Assembly (NCBI RefSeq): GCF_036503815.1 | Contig: NZ_AP027764.1 | Span: 2,294,001 to 2,358,000 of the forward strand | Direction: 5' to 3' | DNA length: 64,000 bases | Source: Escherichia coli | Lineage (GTDB): Bacteria; Pseudomonadota; Gammaproteobacteria; Enterobacterales; Enterobacteriaceae | Shown here: positions 46,931 through 56,266 of the stretch, one piece after another | Numbering within the stretch: position 1 is the stretch's first letter | Layout of the letters: every line of letters starts with the position of its first letter | Made by a program: the position numbers and the translations under genes | The notes under the pieces: model-generated | Seen by the model: only the letters and a program-made list of their open reading frames with translations | Databases searched by the model: none | What the model was told of the DNA's origin: nothing

Positions 46931-47640
46931 AGATTTTTTTGGAGAATCTTTATCATTCTGATTGCTATTTCCTGCCGATAAGAGATAACCAGCAAGACCT
47001 TGTCGGCGTTGAGTTAATTACCCATTTCTCCAGTGAAGATGGTACGGTTCGTATACCGACGAGTCGGGTTATAGCGCAACTTACCGAGGAGCAACATTGG
47101 CAATTATTTTCTGAGCAGTTGGAATTGCTAAAATCATGCCAACACTTTTTTATTCAACATAAACTCTTTGCCTGGCTTAATTTAACCCCACAAGTGGCTA
47201 CTTTATTATTAGACAGGGATAATTACGCGGGCGAACTATTAAAATATCCGTTTATTGAACTGTTGATTAATGAGAATTACCCGCATCTCGATGAAGGAAA
47301 AGATAATCGCGATCTTTTGTCCTTATCGCAAATGTATCCCCTTGTGTTAGGTAATTTGGGCGCAGGCAATAGCACAATGAAAGCGGTTTTTGATGGTCTT
47401 TTCACCCGCGTCATGCTGGATAAAAGTTTTATTCAGCAACAAATCACGCATCGCTCCTTCGAACCGTTTATTCGTGCGATCCAGGCGCAAATTTCCCCAT
47501 GTTGCAATTGCATCATCGCGGGGGGCATTGATACGCCAGAAATAATGGCACAGATTACCCCCTTTGATTTCCATGCTCTCCAGGGATGCCTGTGGCCTGC
47601 CGTTCCTGTAAATCAGATAACGACGTTGGTTCAGCGATAA
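46927..47640 (+). CDS. ydiV: YdiV (RflP), anti-FlhDC factor of EAL fold
   Basis: EAL-like protein (237 residues) that binds FlhD and, in Salmonella and E. coli, blocks FlhDC and targets it for proteolysis. The domain is degenerate: the EAL motif reads ELI (VGVELITHFSS) and the metal and catalytic residues of c-di-GMP phosphodiesterases are missing, so it should not turn over c-di-GMP. The ATG lies behind GAGAGGGACGG and overlaps the small upstream ORF. It is followed at once by an inverted repeat in front of selO. Confidence 0.93.
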   Translation: MKIFLENLYHSDCYFLPIRDNQQDLVGVELITHFSSEDGTVRIPTSRVIAQLTEEQHWQLFSEQLELLKSCQHFFIQHKLFAWLNLTPQVATLLLDRDNYAGELLKYPFIELLINENYPHLDEGKDNRDLLSLSQMYPLVLGNLGAGNSTMKAVFDGLFTRVMLDKSFIQQQITHRSFEPFIRAIQAQISPCCNCIIAGGIDTPEIMAQITPFDFHALQGCLWPAVPVNQITTLVQR

Positions 47641-47641
47641 C

Positions 47642-47698
47642 CCTCCTGTTTGCTGGTGTTTAAGACGAGAGTAACCGTCTACACTATCAAACAGGAGG
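47642..47698 (+). promoter_or_regulatory. Hairpin sequestering the selO ribosome-binding site
   Basis: CCTCCTGTTTG (47642-47652) is exactly complementary to CAAACAGGAGG (47688-47698), 11 pairs; the second arm holds AGGAGG, the selO ribosome site, five bases before the ATG. The first arm starts two bases after the ydiV TAA. The 35-base loop holds a second small stem (AGACG with CGTCT, 47663-47667/47676-47680). Regulation is inferred from structure only. Confidence 0.6.
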
Positions 47699-47702
47699 AT
47701 CT

Positions 47703-49139
47703 ATGACCCTGTCTTTTATTACCCGTTGGCGCGATGAATTGCCAGCAACCTATACAACACTTTCCCCTACGCCTTTAAATAATGCCCGGCTGATTTGGCA
47801 TAATGCCGAACTGGCTAACACGCTGGGTATTCCATCGTCACTGTTTAAAAATGGCGCAGGTGTCTGGGGTGGCGAAACCCTACTGCCTGGTATGTCACCA
47901 CTGGCGCAGGTTTACAGTGGTCATCAGTTCGGCGTCTGGGCGGGCCAACTGGGTGATGGGCGCGGCATTTTACTCGGCGAACAACGGCTTGCTGATGGCA
48001 CTACAATGGACTGGCATCTGAAAGGTGCTGGTCTGACGCCTTATTCGCGAATGGGTGATGGACGGGCTGTTTTACGTTCGACGATACGAGAAAGTCTCGC
48101 CAGTGAGGCGATGCATTATCTGGGTATTCCGACGACCCGCGCGTTAAGTATCGTCACCAGCGATTCGCCAGTGTATCGGGAAACGGTGGAGCCAGGCGCG
48201 ATGCTGATGCGTGTGGCACCAAGCCATCTGCGCTTTGGTCATTTCGAACATTTTTACTATCGCCGCGAGCCGGAAAAGGTTCGTCAGTTAGCTGAATTTG
48301 CTATTCGTCATTACTGGTCACATCTTGCAGATGATGAGGACAAATACCGTCTCTGGTTTACCGATGTTGTCGCACGTACCGCATCGTTAATTGCCCAATG
48401 GCAGACGGTCGGCTTTGCTCATGGGGTGATGAATACCGACAACATGTCGCTGCTGGGGCTGACGCTTGATTACGGGCCGTTTGGTTTTCTTGATGATTAC
48501 GAACCCGGTTTTATTTGTAATCACTCGGATCACCAAGGGCGTTACAGCTTTGATAATCAACCTGCCGTCGCGTTGTGGAATTTACAGCGTCTGGCGCAGA
48601 CATTGTCACCATTTGTTGCCGTAGATGCCCTGAATGAGGCCCTGGACAGCTATCAGCAGGTTTTGTTGACGCATTATGGACAACGGATGCGGCAGAAACT
48701 GGGCTTCATGACGGAGCAAAAAGAGGATAACGCGCTACTGAATGAATTATTCAGTCTGATGGCGCGAGAGCGCAGCGATTATACCCGAACATTCCGCATG
48801 CTGAGTCTGACCGAGCAGTACAGCGCGGCGTCACCGCTACGTGATGAGTTTATCGATCGTGCGGCATTTGATGACTGGTTTGCCCGTTATCGGGTACGTT
48901 TGCAACAAGACGAGGTTACCGATAGTGAGCGTCAGCAGCTGATGCAAAGCGTTAACCCAGCTCTGGTGTTGCGCAACTGGTTGGCGCAACGGGCGATTGA
49001 AGCGGCAGAAAAGGGTGATATGACGGAATTGCACCGCCTGCATGAGGGGTTGCGAAATCCTTTCAGCGACAGGGATGATGACTATGTCAGTCGTCCACCT
49101 GACTGGGGTAAACGGCTTCAAGTCAGCTGCTCGAGTTAA
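47703..49139 (+). CDS. selO: SelO, protein adenylyltransferase (AMPylase)
   Basis: Pseudokinase-fold AMP transferase (478 residues). SelO family blocks are QLGDGRGILLGE, YSRMGDGRAVLRSTIRE and GVMNTDNMSLLGLTLDYGPFGFLDDY, which hold the Asp/Asn metal and nucleotide residues. K-12 SelO AMPylates proteins under oxidative stress. The C-terminus is SCSS: Cys476 stands where eukaryotic SelO has selenocysteine (U-S-S). Confidence 0.95.
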   Translation: MTLSFITRWRDELPATYTTLSPTPLNNARLIWHNAELANTLGIPSSLFKNGAGVWGGETLLPGMSPLAQVYSGHQFGVWAGQLGDGRGILLGEQRLADGTTMDWHLKGAGLTPYSRMGDGRAVLRSTIRESLASEAMHYLGIPTTRALSIVTSDSPVYRETVEPGAMLMRVAPSHLRFGHFEHFYYRREPEKVRQLAEFAIRHYWSHLADDEDKYRLWFTDVVARTASLIAQWQTVGFAHGVMNTDNMSLLGLTLDYGPFGFLDDYEPGFICNHSDHQGRYSFDNQPAVALWNLQRLAQTLSPFVAVDALNEALDSYQQVLLTHYGQRMRQKLGFMTEQKEDNALLNELFSLMARERSDYTRTFRMLSLTEQYSAASPLRDEFIDRAAFDDWFARYRVRLQQDEVTDSERQQLMQSVNPALVLRNWLAQRAIEAAEKGDMTELHRLHEGLRNPFSDRDDDYVSRPPDWGKRLQVSCSS

Positions 49140-49142
49140 AGG

Positions 49143-49334
49143 CTACTTGGTCAACAGCAGCTTGCCAGCCTGAGTTTTACGAAGCAGATATTCTTGCCCG
49201 TCATGATCGATAATCAGTTTGCCATCCGGACCTAACAGTGTCTGGCTGGTAATTCGCCGAATGGGCTGCGGGGAAGCGGTCTTGTGATTGGCATCCGTTT
49301 CAGGCGTGAGTTTTCTGCTATCCGTATAACGCAT
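49143..49334 (-). CDS. hemP: HemP, small haem-uptake-associated protein
   Basis: HemP/YdiE (63 residues) with the family core RRITSQTLLGPDGKLIIDHDGQEYLLRKTQAGKLLLTK. It is iron-repressed in K-12 and relatives are linked to haem uptake genes. The start at MRYTDSRKL is nine codons inside the longest open frame and lies 23 bases after a Fur box. It is convergent with selO. Confidence 0.93.
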   Translation of the reverse strand: MRYTDSRKLTPETDANHKTASPQPIRRITSQTLLGPDGKLIIDHDGQEYLLRKTQAGKLLLTK

Positions 49335-49356
49335 AAAAATTAATAATAATTGATAT

Positions 49357-49375
49357 AACAATGATTCTTATTATC
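49357..49375 (-). promoter_or_regulatory. Fur box of hemP
   Basis: On the minus strand GATAATAAGAATCATTGTT agrees with the Fur consensus GATAATGATAATCATTATC at 15 of 19 bases. It overlies the hemP promoter region. Confidence 0.8.
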
Positions 49376-49436
49376 AATATTCTGGCGGGCCAGAGCAAGC
49401 AGTAATGTGTTGAGAAGACAACAAGTTGCGCAGAAA

Positions 49437-49460
49437 TGCCCATTCCGTCAGGAATGGGCA
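49437..49460 (-). terminator. Terminator-like hairpin after aroH
   Basis: TGCCCATTCC pairs perfectly with GGAATGGGCA (49437-49446/49451-49460) around GTCA, five bases beyond the aroH stop; on the minus strand TTTCTG follows. Confidence 0.8.
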
Positions 49461-49465
49461 CGCAT

Positions 49466-50512
49466 TCAGAAGCGGGTATCAACCGCAGAGGCGAGTTTTT
49501 CGACCAGGCGTTCGGTATCTTCCCAGCCCAGACACGGGTCGGTAATCGATTGACCGTAAGTGAGCGGCTGACCGCCGACGATTTTTTGCGTTCCTTCGCG
49601 CAGGAAACTTTCCGCCATAATTCCAGCAATCGCCGTAGAGCCATTGCGGATTTGCTGACAAATATCCTCACAAACTTCTAACTGGCGACGGTGCTGCTTC
49701 TGGCAGTTACCGTGGCTGAAATCCACCACCAGATGTTCAGGTAAATCAAACTCGTGCAGCGTATCGCAGGCTGCGGCGATATCATCGGCATGGTAATTCG
49801 GTTTTTTGCCGCCACGCATAATAATATGGCCATACGGGTTGCCACTGGTCTGATAGATGGTCATCTGACCGTTTTTGTCTGGCGAGAGGAACATATGGCT
49901 GGCGCGGGCTGCGCGGATAGCATCCACGGCAATCCGCGTGTTGCCATCGGTACCATTTTTAAAACCTACCGGACAGGAGAGTGCCGAAGCCATTTCACGG
50001 TGGATCTGACTTTCGGTAGTACGTGCGCCAATCGCGCCCCAACTGATTAAATCAGCAATAAACTGACCGGTCACCATATCGAGGAACTCAGTCGCGGTAG
50101 GGACGCCCAGCTCATTTACCTGTAAAAGTAATTTGCGCGCCAGCTCCAGACCGTGATTTACCCGATAGCTGCCGTTTAAATCCGGATCGGAGATTAGCCC
50201 TTTCCAGCCGACAACAGTTCGTGGTTTTTCAAAATAGGTGCGCATTACGATTTCCAGCCGTGACTGGTACTGGTTGCGCAGCGACTGCAGACGGGTGGCG
50301 TACTCCATTGCAGCGGTGAGATCGTGGATCGAGCAGGGGCCAATGATGACCAACAGTCGCTTATCTTCACCATTCAGTATTTTTTCAATTCTGCGGCGGG
50401 AGTCGGTGACATGGGTGGCGACGCCAGGCGTTACGGGATACCGTAGCGCGAGTTCGGCGGGCGTTACCAGGCTCTCAATACGCGCAGTACGGAGTTCGTC
50501 AGTTCTGTTCAT
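49466..50512 (-). CDS. aroH: Trp-sensitive DAHP synthase
   Basis: 3-deoxy-D-arabino-heptulosonate-7-phosphate synthase (348 residues), the tryptophan-regulated isozyme that joins PEP and erythrose-4-phosphate. The class I blocks VIIGPCSIHD, FEKPRTVVGWKGLI, GARTTESQIHREMAS and VDFSHGNCQKQ are present. A TrpR operator lies upstream, inside the end of ppsR. Confidence 0.97.
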   Translation of the reverse strand: MNRTDELRTARIESLVTPAELALRYPVTPGVATHVTDSRRRIEKILNGEDKRLLVIIGPCSIHDLTAAMEYATRLQSLRNQYQSRLEIVMRTYFEKPRTVVGWKGLISDPDLNGSYRVNHGLELARKLLLQVNELGVPTATEFLDMVTGQFIADLISWGAIGARTTESQIHREMASALSCPVGFKNGTDGNTRIAVDAIRAARASHMFLSPDKNGQMTIYQTSGNPYGHIIMRGGKKPNYHADDIAAACDTLHEFDLPEHLVVDFSHGNCQKQHRRQLEVCEDICQQIRNGSTAIAGIMAESFLREGTQKIVGGQPLTYGQSITDPCLGWEDTERLVEKLASAVDTRF

Positions 50513-50656
50513 TACAAGTCTCAGAAATTTGTTGCTTCTACGGCAGGACTACCGGGAAGTGATGCGCATCACGATAAACCAATCGCAGCTGATTTCAAGT
50601 GCGAGGTGTGACACACCTCGCCGGGTGGTTAGCATGATAACAAAAAAACAAGTTAA

Positions 50657-50676
50657 TGCACTAGTTCTCTAGTACA
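50657..50676 (-). promoter_or_regulatory. TrpR operator of aroH
   Basis: TGTACTAGAGAACTAGTGCA on the minus strand is the known aroH operator (an imperfect CTAG-NNNN-CTAG dyad). It overlaps the ppsR stop codon (50669-50671) and the last ppsR codons. Confidence 0.92.
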
Positions 50677-51502
50677 TTCGACGACTAAGGCCCATGATAT
50701 CAAGGATCTTGGTGGCAATCTCTTCTACCGAATAATTGGTACTGTTAATCCACGGGATCTGATTTTTACGGTACAACGCTTCCACTTCCGCGACTTCCAT
50801 CCTGCACTGACGAAGCGAGGCATAGCGACTGTTCTCCCGACGTTCCTCGCGAATCGCCGCCAGACGTTCCGGGTCGATAGTCAGGCCGAACAATTTATGC
50901 TGAAGCGGTTTGAGCGACGCGGGTAGCACCAGATTATCCATATCGTCGGCAATAAAGGGGTAGTTTGCCGCGCGGATACCAAATTGCATTGCCAGATACA
51001 GACTGGTGGGGGTTTTACCACAGCGAGAAACGCCGAGCAGGATCACCTGAGCCTGGTCCAGATTGCGCAACGAAATGCCGTCGTCATGGGCAAGGGTGTA
51101 ATCAATCGCCGCAATGCGCGCATCGTATTTATTGAGATTATTAGGGTTAAGGCCATGGGTACGATGAGCAATCGGCGTTGGATCCAGTTTCATCTCTTGT
51201 TGTAGCGGGGCAACCAGCGCCTGAACGATATCCTGGCAAAAGCCTTCACTTTGCAAGATGATGGCGCGAATCTCCGGCAACACGATGGAGTAGAAGACCA
51301 GTGGGCGCACACCTGTCTGGTGATAAATTGCGTCAATCTGATCCTTCACTGCCCGTGCACGGCTCTCATTTTCGACAAACGGCAGCGTAATGCTGCTGAT
51401 AGTGACGGGAAATTGTGACATTACTGCGTGTCCTAATACCTCCGCAGTTATTGCCGTACCATCAGAAATATAAAAAACGTGGCGATCAACAGCATTATCC
51501 AT
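50669..51502 (-). CDS. ppsR: PEP synthetase regulatory kinase/phosphatase
   Basis: PpsR (277 residues), which inactivates PEP synthase by ADP-dependent phosphorylation and reactivates it by phosphate-dependent removal. The P-loop [11 protein letters not shown] (near 153-163) and the DUF299 blocks [12 protein letters not shown] and [19 protein letters not shown] are clear. It is divergent from its target ppsA across a 332-base region. Confidence 0.96.
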
Positions 51503-51834
51503 TTTGTTCTTCCCGTAATGCAGACATAATTCTATGAAAGCATAAATTAAAAACGCACAGAAGCGTAGAACGTTATGTCTGGTTTATAAAATGAACCTTC
51601 AATTTTATTTTTTATGAAAACAGCATTTCATTTTTACGGTTTCGTTTATACCGATGGTTTATGTGGAAATTGTCGAAGAGAGCAGATTTGCGCAACGCTG
51701 GGATCAGTCTTAAAAAGTAAAAAAATATATTTGCTTGAACGATTCACCGTTTTTTTCATCCGGTTAAATATGCAAAGATAAATGCGCAGAAATGTGTTTC
51801 TCAAACCGTTCATTTATCACAAAAGGATTGTTCG
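51503..51834. other. Divergent control region of ppsR and ppsA
   Basis: A 332-base, strongly AT-rich stretch without a gene. The ppsA side holds the Cra site (listed) and the -10-like region just beyond it. Runs such as TTTTATTTTTTATG (51604-51617) lie in the middle. No ORF or known RNA is seen. Confidence 0.6.
51736..51746 (+). promoter_or_regulatory. Cra (FruR) site of ppsA
   Basis: TGAACGATTCA, within GCTTGAACGATTCACC, is the Cra half-palindrome TGAA-N3-TTCA form. Cra is a known activator of ppsA; the site lies 99 bases before its ATG. Confidence 0.85.
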
Positions 51835-54213
51835 ATGTCCAACAATGGCTCGTCACCGCTGGTGCTTTGGTATAACCAACTCGGCATGAATGATGTAGAC
51901 AGGGTTGGGGGCAAAAATGCCTCCCTGGGTGAAATGATTACTAACCTTTCCGGAATGGGTGTTTCCGTTCCGAATGGTTTCGCCACAACCGCCGACGCGT
52001 TTAACCAGTTTCTGGACCAAAGCGGCGTAAACCAGCGCATTTATGAACTGCTGGATAAAACGGATATTGACGATGTTACCCAGCTTGCGAAAGCGGGCGC
52101 GCAAATCCGCCAGTGGATTATCGACACTCCCTTCCAGCCTGAGCTGGAAAACGCCATCCGCGAAGCCTATGCACAGCTTTCCGCCGATGACGAAAACGCC
52201 TCTTTTGCGGTGCGTTCCTCCGCTACTGCAGAAGATATGCCGGACGCTTCCTTTGCCGGTCAGCAGGAAACTTTCCTCAACGTTCAGGGTTTTGACGCCG
52301 TTCTCGTGGCAGTGAAACATGTATTTGCTTCTCTGTTTAACGATCGCGCCATCTCTTATCGTGTGCACCAGGGTTACGATCACCGTGGCGTGGCGCTCTC
52401 CGCCGGTGTTCAGCGGATGGTGCGCTCCGACCTCGCATCTTCTGGCGTGATGTTCTCCATTGATACCGAATCCGGCTTTGACCAGGTGGTGTTTATCACT
52501 TCCGCATGGGGCCTTGGTGAAATGGTCGTGCAGGGTGCGGTTAACCCGGATGAGTTTTACGTGCACAAACCGACACTGGCGGCGAATCGCCCGGCTATCG
52601 TGCGCCGCACCATGGGGTCAAAAAAAATCCGCATGGTTTACGCGCCGACCCAGGAGCACGGCAAGCAGGTTAAAATCGAAGACGTACCGCAGGAACAGCG
52701 TGACATCTTCTCGCTGACCAACGAAGAAGTGCAGGAACTGGCAAAACAGGCCGTACAAATTGAGAAACACTACGGTCGCCCAATGGATATTGAGTGGGCG
52801 AAAGATGGCCACACCGGCAAACTGTTCATTGTGCAGGCGCGTCCGGAAACCGTGCGCTCACGCGGTCAGGTCATGGAGCGTTATACGTTGCATTCACAGG
52901 GTAAGATTATCGCCGAAGGCCGTGCTATCGGTCATCGCATCGGCGCGGGTCCGGTGAAAGTCATCCATGACATCAGCGAAATGAACCGCATCGAACCTGG
53001 TGATGTGCTGGTTACTGACATGACCGACCCGGATTGGGAACCGATCATGAAGAAAGCATCGGCCATCGTCACCAACCGTGGCGGTCGTACCTGTCACGCG
53101 GCGATTATCGCTCGTGAACTGGGCATTCCGGCGGTAGTGGGCTGTGGTGATGCAACAGAACGGATGAAAGACGGTGAGAACGTCACTGTTTCTTGTGCAG
53201 AGGGTGATACCGGTTACGTCTATGCTGAGTTGCTGGAATTTAGCGTGAAAAGCTCCAGCGTAGAAACGATGCCGGATCTGCCGTTGAAAGTGATGATGAA
53301 CGTCGGTAACCCGGACCGTGCTTTCGATTTCGCCTGCCTGCCGAACGAAGGCGTGGGCCTTGCGCGTCTGGAATTTATCATCAACCGTATGATTGGCGTC
53401 CACCCACGCGCACTGCTTGAGTTTGACGATCAGGAACCGCAGTTGCAAAACGAAATCCGCGAGATGATGAAAGGTTTTGATTCTCCGCGTGAGTTTTACG
53501 TTGGTCGTCTGACTGAAGGGATCGCGACGTTGGGTGCTGCGTTTTATCCGAAGCGTGTCATTGTCCGTCTCTCTGATTTTAAATCGAACGAATACGCCAA
53601 CCTGGTCGGTGGTGAACGTTACGAGCCAGATGAAGAGAACCCAATGCTCGGCTTCCGTGGCGCGGGACGTTATGTTTCCGACAGCTTCCGCGACTGCTTC
53701 GCACTGGAGTGTGAAGCGGTGAAACGTGTGCGCAACGACATGGGACTGACCAACGTTGAGATCATGATCCCGTTCGTGCGTACCGTAGATCAGGCGAAAG
53801 CGGTGGTTGAAGAACTGGCGCGCCAGGGGCTGAAACGTGGTGAAAACGGGCTGAAGATCATCATGATGTGTGAAATTCCGTCCAACGCCTTACTGGCAGA
53901 GCAGTTCCTCGAATATTTCGACGGCTTCTCAATTGGCTCAAACGATATGACGCAGCTTGCGCTTGGTCTGGACCGAGACTCTGGCGTGGTGTCTGAACTG
54001 TTCGATGAGCGCAACGATGCAGTGAAAGCACTGCTGTCCATGGCGATTCGTGCCGCGAAGAAGCAGGGCAAATATGTCGGGATTTGCGGTCAGGGTCCGT
54101 CCGACCATGAAGACTTTGCCGCCTGGCTGATGGAAGAGGGGATCGATAGCCTGTCTCTGAACCCGGACACCGTGGTGCAAACCTGGTTAAGCCTGGCTGA
54201 ACTGAAGAAATAA
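51835..54213 (+). CDS. ppsA: Phosphoenolpyruvate synthase
   Basis: PEP synthase (792 residues) makes PEP from pyruvate, ATP and water in gluconeogenesis. The N-terminal ATP-binding domain (GGKNASLGEM), the swivelling domain with catalytic His421 (GGRTCHAAIIARELGIPAVVG), where PpsR modifies the neighbouring Thr, and the C-terminal PEP barrel with Cys751 (GICGQGPSDH) are all intact. It is convergent with fadK. Confidence 0.98.
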   Translation: MSNNGSSPLVLWYNQLGMNDVDRVGGKNASLGEMITNLSGMGVSVPNGFATTADAFNQFLDQSGVNQRIYELLDKTDIDDVTQLAKAGAQIRQWIIDTPFQPELENAIREAYAQLSADDENASFAVRSSATAEDMPDASFAGQQETFLNVQGFDAVLVAVKHVFASLFNDRAISYRVHQGYDHRGVALSAGVQRMVRSDLASSGVMFSIDTESGFDQVVFITSAWGLGEMVVQGAVNPDEFYVHKPTLAANRPAIVRRTMGSKKIRMVYAPTQEHGKQVKIEDVPQEQRDIFSLTNEEVQELAKQAVQIEKHYGRPMDIEWAKDGHTGKLFIVQARPETVRSRGQVMERYTLHSQGKIIAEGRAIGHRIGAGPVKVIHDISEMNRIEPGDVLVTDMTDPDWEPIMKKASAIVTNRGGRTCHAAIIARELGIPAVVGCGDATERMKDGENVTVSCAEGDTGYVYAELLEFSVKSSSVETMPDLPLKVMMNVGNPDRAFDFACLPNEGVGLARLEFIINRMIGVHPRALLEFDDQEPQLQNEIREMMKGFDSPREFYVGRLTEGIATLGAAFYPKRVIVRLSDFKSNEYANLVGGERYEPDEENPMLGFRGAGRYVSDSFRDCFALECEAVKRVRNDMGLTNVEIMIPFVRTVDQAKAVVEELARQGLKRGENGLKIIMMCEIPSNALLAEQFLEYFDGFSIGSNDMTQLALGLDRDSGVVSELFDERNDAVKALLSMAIRAAKKQGKYVGICGQGPSDHEDFAAWLMEEGIDSLSLNPDTVVQTWLSLAELKK

Positions 54214-54220
54214 AATAAAT

Positions 54221-54247
54221 ACCCGGCGGCGTTTTGTCGCCGGGTTT
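54221..54247. terminator. Terminator between ppsA and fadK
   Basis: CCCGGCG (54222-54228) pairs with CGCCGGG (54238-54244), flanked by A and T runs on both sides, so it should work for both strands. Confidence 0.88.
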
Positions 54248-54269
54248 ACGTGATCCCCGAGTATGAAAC

Positions 54270-55916
54270 TTATTCAACCTCTTCGCAGATATCCTGAGTT
54301 AATCGCCGCATAATATCTTTCCTTAACAAAAACTTTTGTATTTTACCGGAGGCCGTGCGCGGTAGTTTTTCGATTACCACAATATGTTCAGGATATTTAT
54401 ATTTTGCTACCCGTTTACGGCTAAAAAAAGCCACTATGTCTTCCAGCGATATTGAATGATGTGGCGCTTTCAGCACGACATAAGCGCATGAACGTTCACC
54501 TAAGCGTTCATCGGGCATTGCCACAACACAAGCATCATGAATTTTAGGATGCTGTAATAAAATATCTTCCACTTCACGACTGCTAATATTTTCCCCGCCG
54601 CGGACAATAATATCTTTCTTGCGCCCGGTTATTTTTATATAGCCAGCTTCATCCATTCGGCAGAGATCGCCGCTGTAATACCAGCCTTCTTCATCCAGCG
54701 CACGGTCGGTTAATTCCGGTTCATCAAAATACCCCATAAACACATTGGGGCCACGCGAAGCCTCTTCACCTACACAACCAGGCGGTAAGGTCTTGCGTGC
54801 ATCATCGACCGCTTTAATCTCTACGCCTGCGGCAGCGTAACCATCGGTGTTCATAAAGCGCGACAAAGGATCGTCGAGATTTACCACCGCATGCGGCGAA
54901 CTTTCTGTGGAACCATAAACACTTAATAATTTAATGCCGCGTTGTTGGCATTCACGCGCCACCTTTTTGGGGATCGTGGTGCCGCCGCAAAGAAAGAAGC
55001 GCAGCGCTGAAAGGTCTGCGGGCTGTTTCTCCAGTAAATTCAAAAGGTCATAGACAAACGGTGTTGCGCCGAGCATACAGGTGCAACGCTGCTGCTCAAG
55101 CAGCGCGAGACACGCATCAGGAGTGAAAATATCTAACAACACGCTGCGAGCACCAATCAAAAAAGGTGCTGTTACGCCATGCAGAAAGCCCGTTGCGTGA
55201 CCAAGTGGCGCAGGCATCATAAAGACATCCTGCCAGGTCAGATTCAGCCGCGCGCAATAAGCCCGCTCACTGGCGAGAATATTGTTATGCGTTAGCATCA
55301 CGCCCTTTGGCAGACCCTCGGTTCCGGAGGTAAATAGCACAGCGGCTAATTCATCGCCGTGGGTCGTTATCGCCGTAGTCAGTGGGGTATTGTCGGCGAG
55401 AATCTGACTTAATGAGAGGGAAGAGGTGGCGGGAGCCAGTTTGTCCACGCCGACAATTTGTTGTAGTTGTGGAAGCTGATTTTGCAGCGGCAGGATTAAA
55501 TCTACCGGACGCGTTTGTTTAAACAACGTCGGTGCAAAGAACATTTTTGCCTGACACTTATTGAGCACCCACACCAGTTCAGCCTCCCGCCAGGAAGGCA
55601 ACAGCGGCACGGAAACCGCACCGGTTTTCAGGCAGGCAAGATAGATAACGGTAAATTCACACCAGCCAGGCAGTTGAAAAGCAATGCGATCCCCTGATTC
55701 AATACCCTTCGCCAGCATCCAGTTTGCCAGACACCTCGCGGCATGATCGAGCGCGCTATAGGTGTACGATGCACCATGATTATCGACCACGGCAATTTTA
55801 TCTGGCATCGAACGAGCGGTCTGCTGCCAGTAATCGGCCAGCGAAGCATCGCCCCATAATCCTTGCTGACGATACGCCGCACGACGTTGTTCGTTGAACG
55901 TTAATGTCACTTTCAT
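54270..55916 (-). CDS. fadK: FadK, short/medium-chain acyl-CoA synthetase
   Basis: AMP-forming acyl-CoA ligase (548 residues from the ATG at 55916; the frame is open 18 codons further to 55970). ATP motif LFTSGTEGLPKGVMLTH, A5 motif YGSTESSPH and A8/A10 (GRKKDIIVRGGENIS; PRTASGKIQK) are complete. K-12 FadK prefers medium and short chains and is used for anaerobic fatty acid growth. It is downstream of ydiQRST on the same strand, after 56 bases. Confidence 0.95.
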   Translation of the reverse strand: MKVTLTFNEQRRAAYRQQGLWGDASLADYWQQTARSMPDKIAVVDNHGASYTYSALDHAARCLANWMLAKGIESGDRIAFQLPGWCEFTVIYLACLKTGAVSVPLLPSWREAELVWVLNKCQAKMFFAPTLFKQTRPVDLILPLQNQLPQLQQIVGVDKLAPATSSLSLSQILADNTPLTTAITTHGDELAAVLFTSGTEGLPKGVMLTHNNILASERAYCARLNLTWQDVFMMPAPLGHATGFLHGVTAPFLIGARSVLLDIFTPDACLALLEQQRCTCMLGATPFVYDLLNLLEKQPADLSALRFFLCGGTTIPKKVARECQQRGIKLLSVYGSTESSPHAVVNLDDPLSRFMNTDGYAAAGVEIKAVDDARKTLPPGCVGEEASRGPNVFMGYFDEPELTDRALDEEGWYYSGDLCRMDEAGYIKITGRKKDIIVRGGENISSREVEDILLQHPKIHDACVVAMPDERLGERSCAYVVLKAPHHSISLEDIVAFFSRKRVAKYKYPEHIVVIEKLPRTASGKIQKFLLRKDIMRRLTQDICEEVE

Positions 55917-55972
55917 TTTGGACTCTCGAAACAGAACATCAGGCCCGAGATGCGGGCCTGTGGGATGCATGA

Positions 55973-56266
55973 TTAGCCGTAGCGAAAATCAATACCGAAG
56001 GTGCCTGCGAGATATTGCCACTGTTCGAGAATAGTGTTGCCGCACAGCACCCGACAGGTGCCGCACTCCAGACAACCGGCGGAATCGAAATGAATGTTTC
56101 CAGCGTCATCCTGCTTATAAAGTCCGGCAGGGCAAGCTTTCATTAATTTACGGAATTCATTGATATCGGGATTTGCCGCCAAAATGATATGCGGGTGGCC
56201 CTCATCAACATGGAATTTATTGACGCCTAATTTGATGTCGACGTTAACCGTAGCGTTCTGGCTCAT
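55973..56266 (-). CDS. ydiT: YdiT, FixX-like ferredoxin
   Basis: Ferredoxin-like protein (97 residues). CLECGTCRVLCGN carries the iron-sulphur cysteines, and the family block KLGVNKFHVDEGHPHI precedes it. Family members sit in the ETF:quinone oxidoreductase chain. The ATG overlaps the ydiS stop by four bases. Confidence 0.94.
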   Translation of the reverse strand: MSQNATVNVDIKLGVNKFHVDEGHPHIILAANPDINEFRKLMKACPAGLYKQDDAGNIHFDSAGCLECGTCRVLCGNTILEQWQYLAGTFGIDFRYG

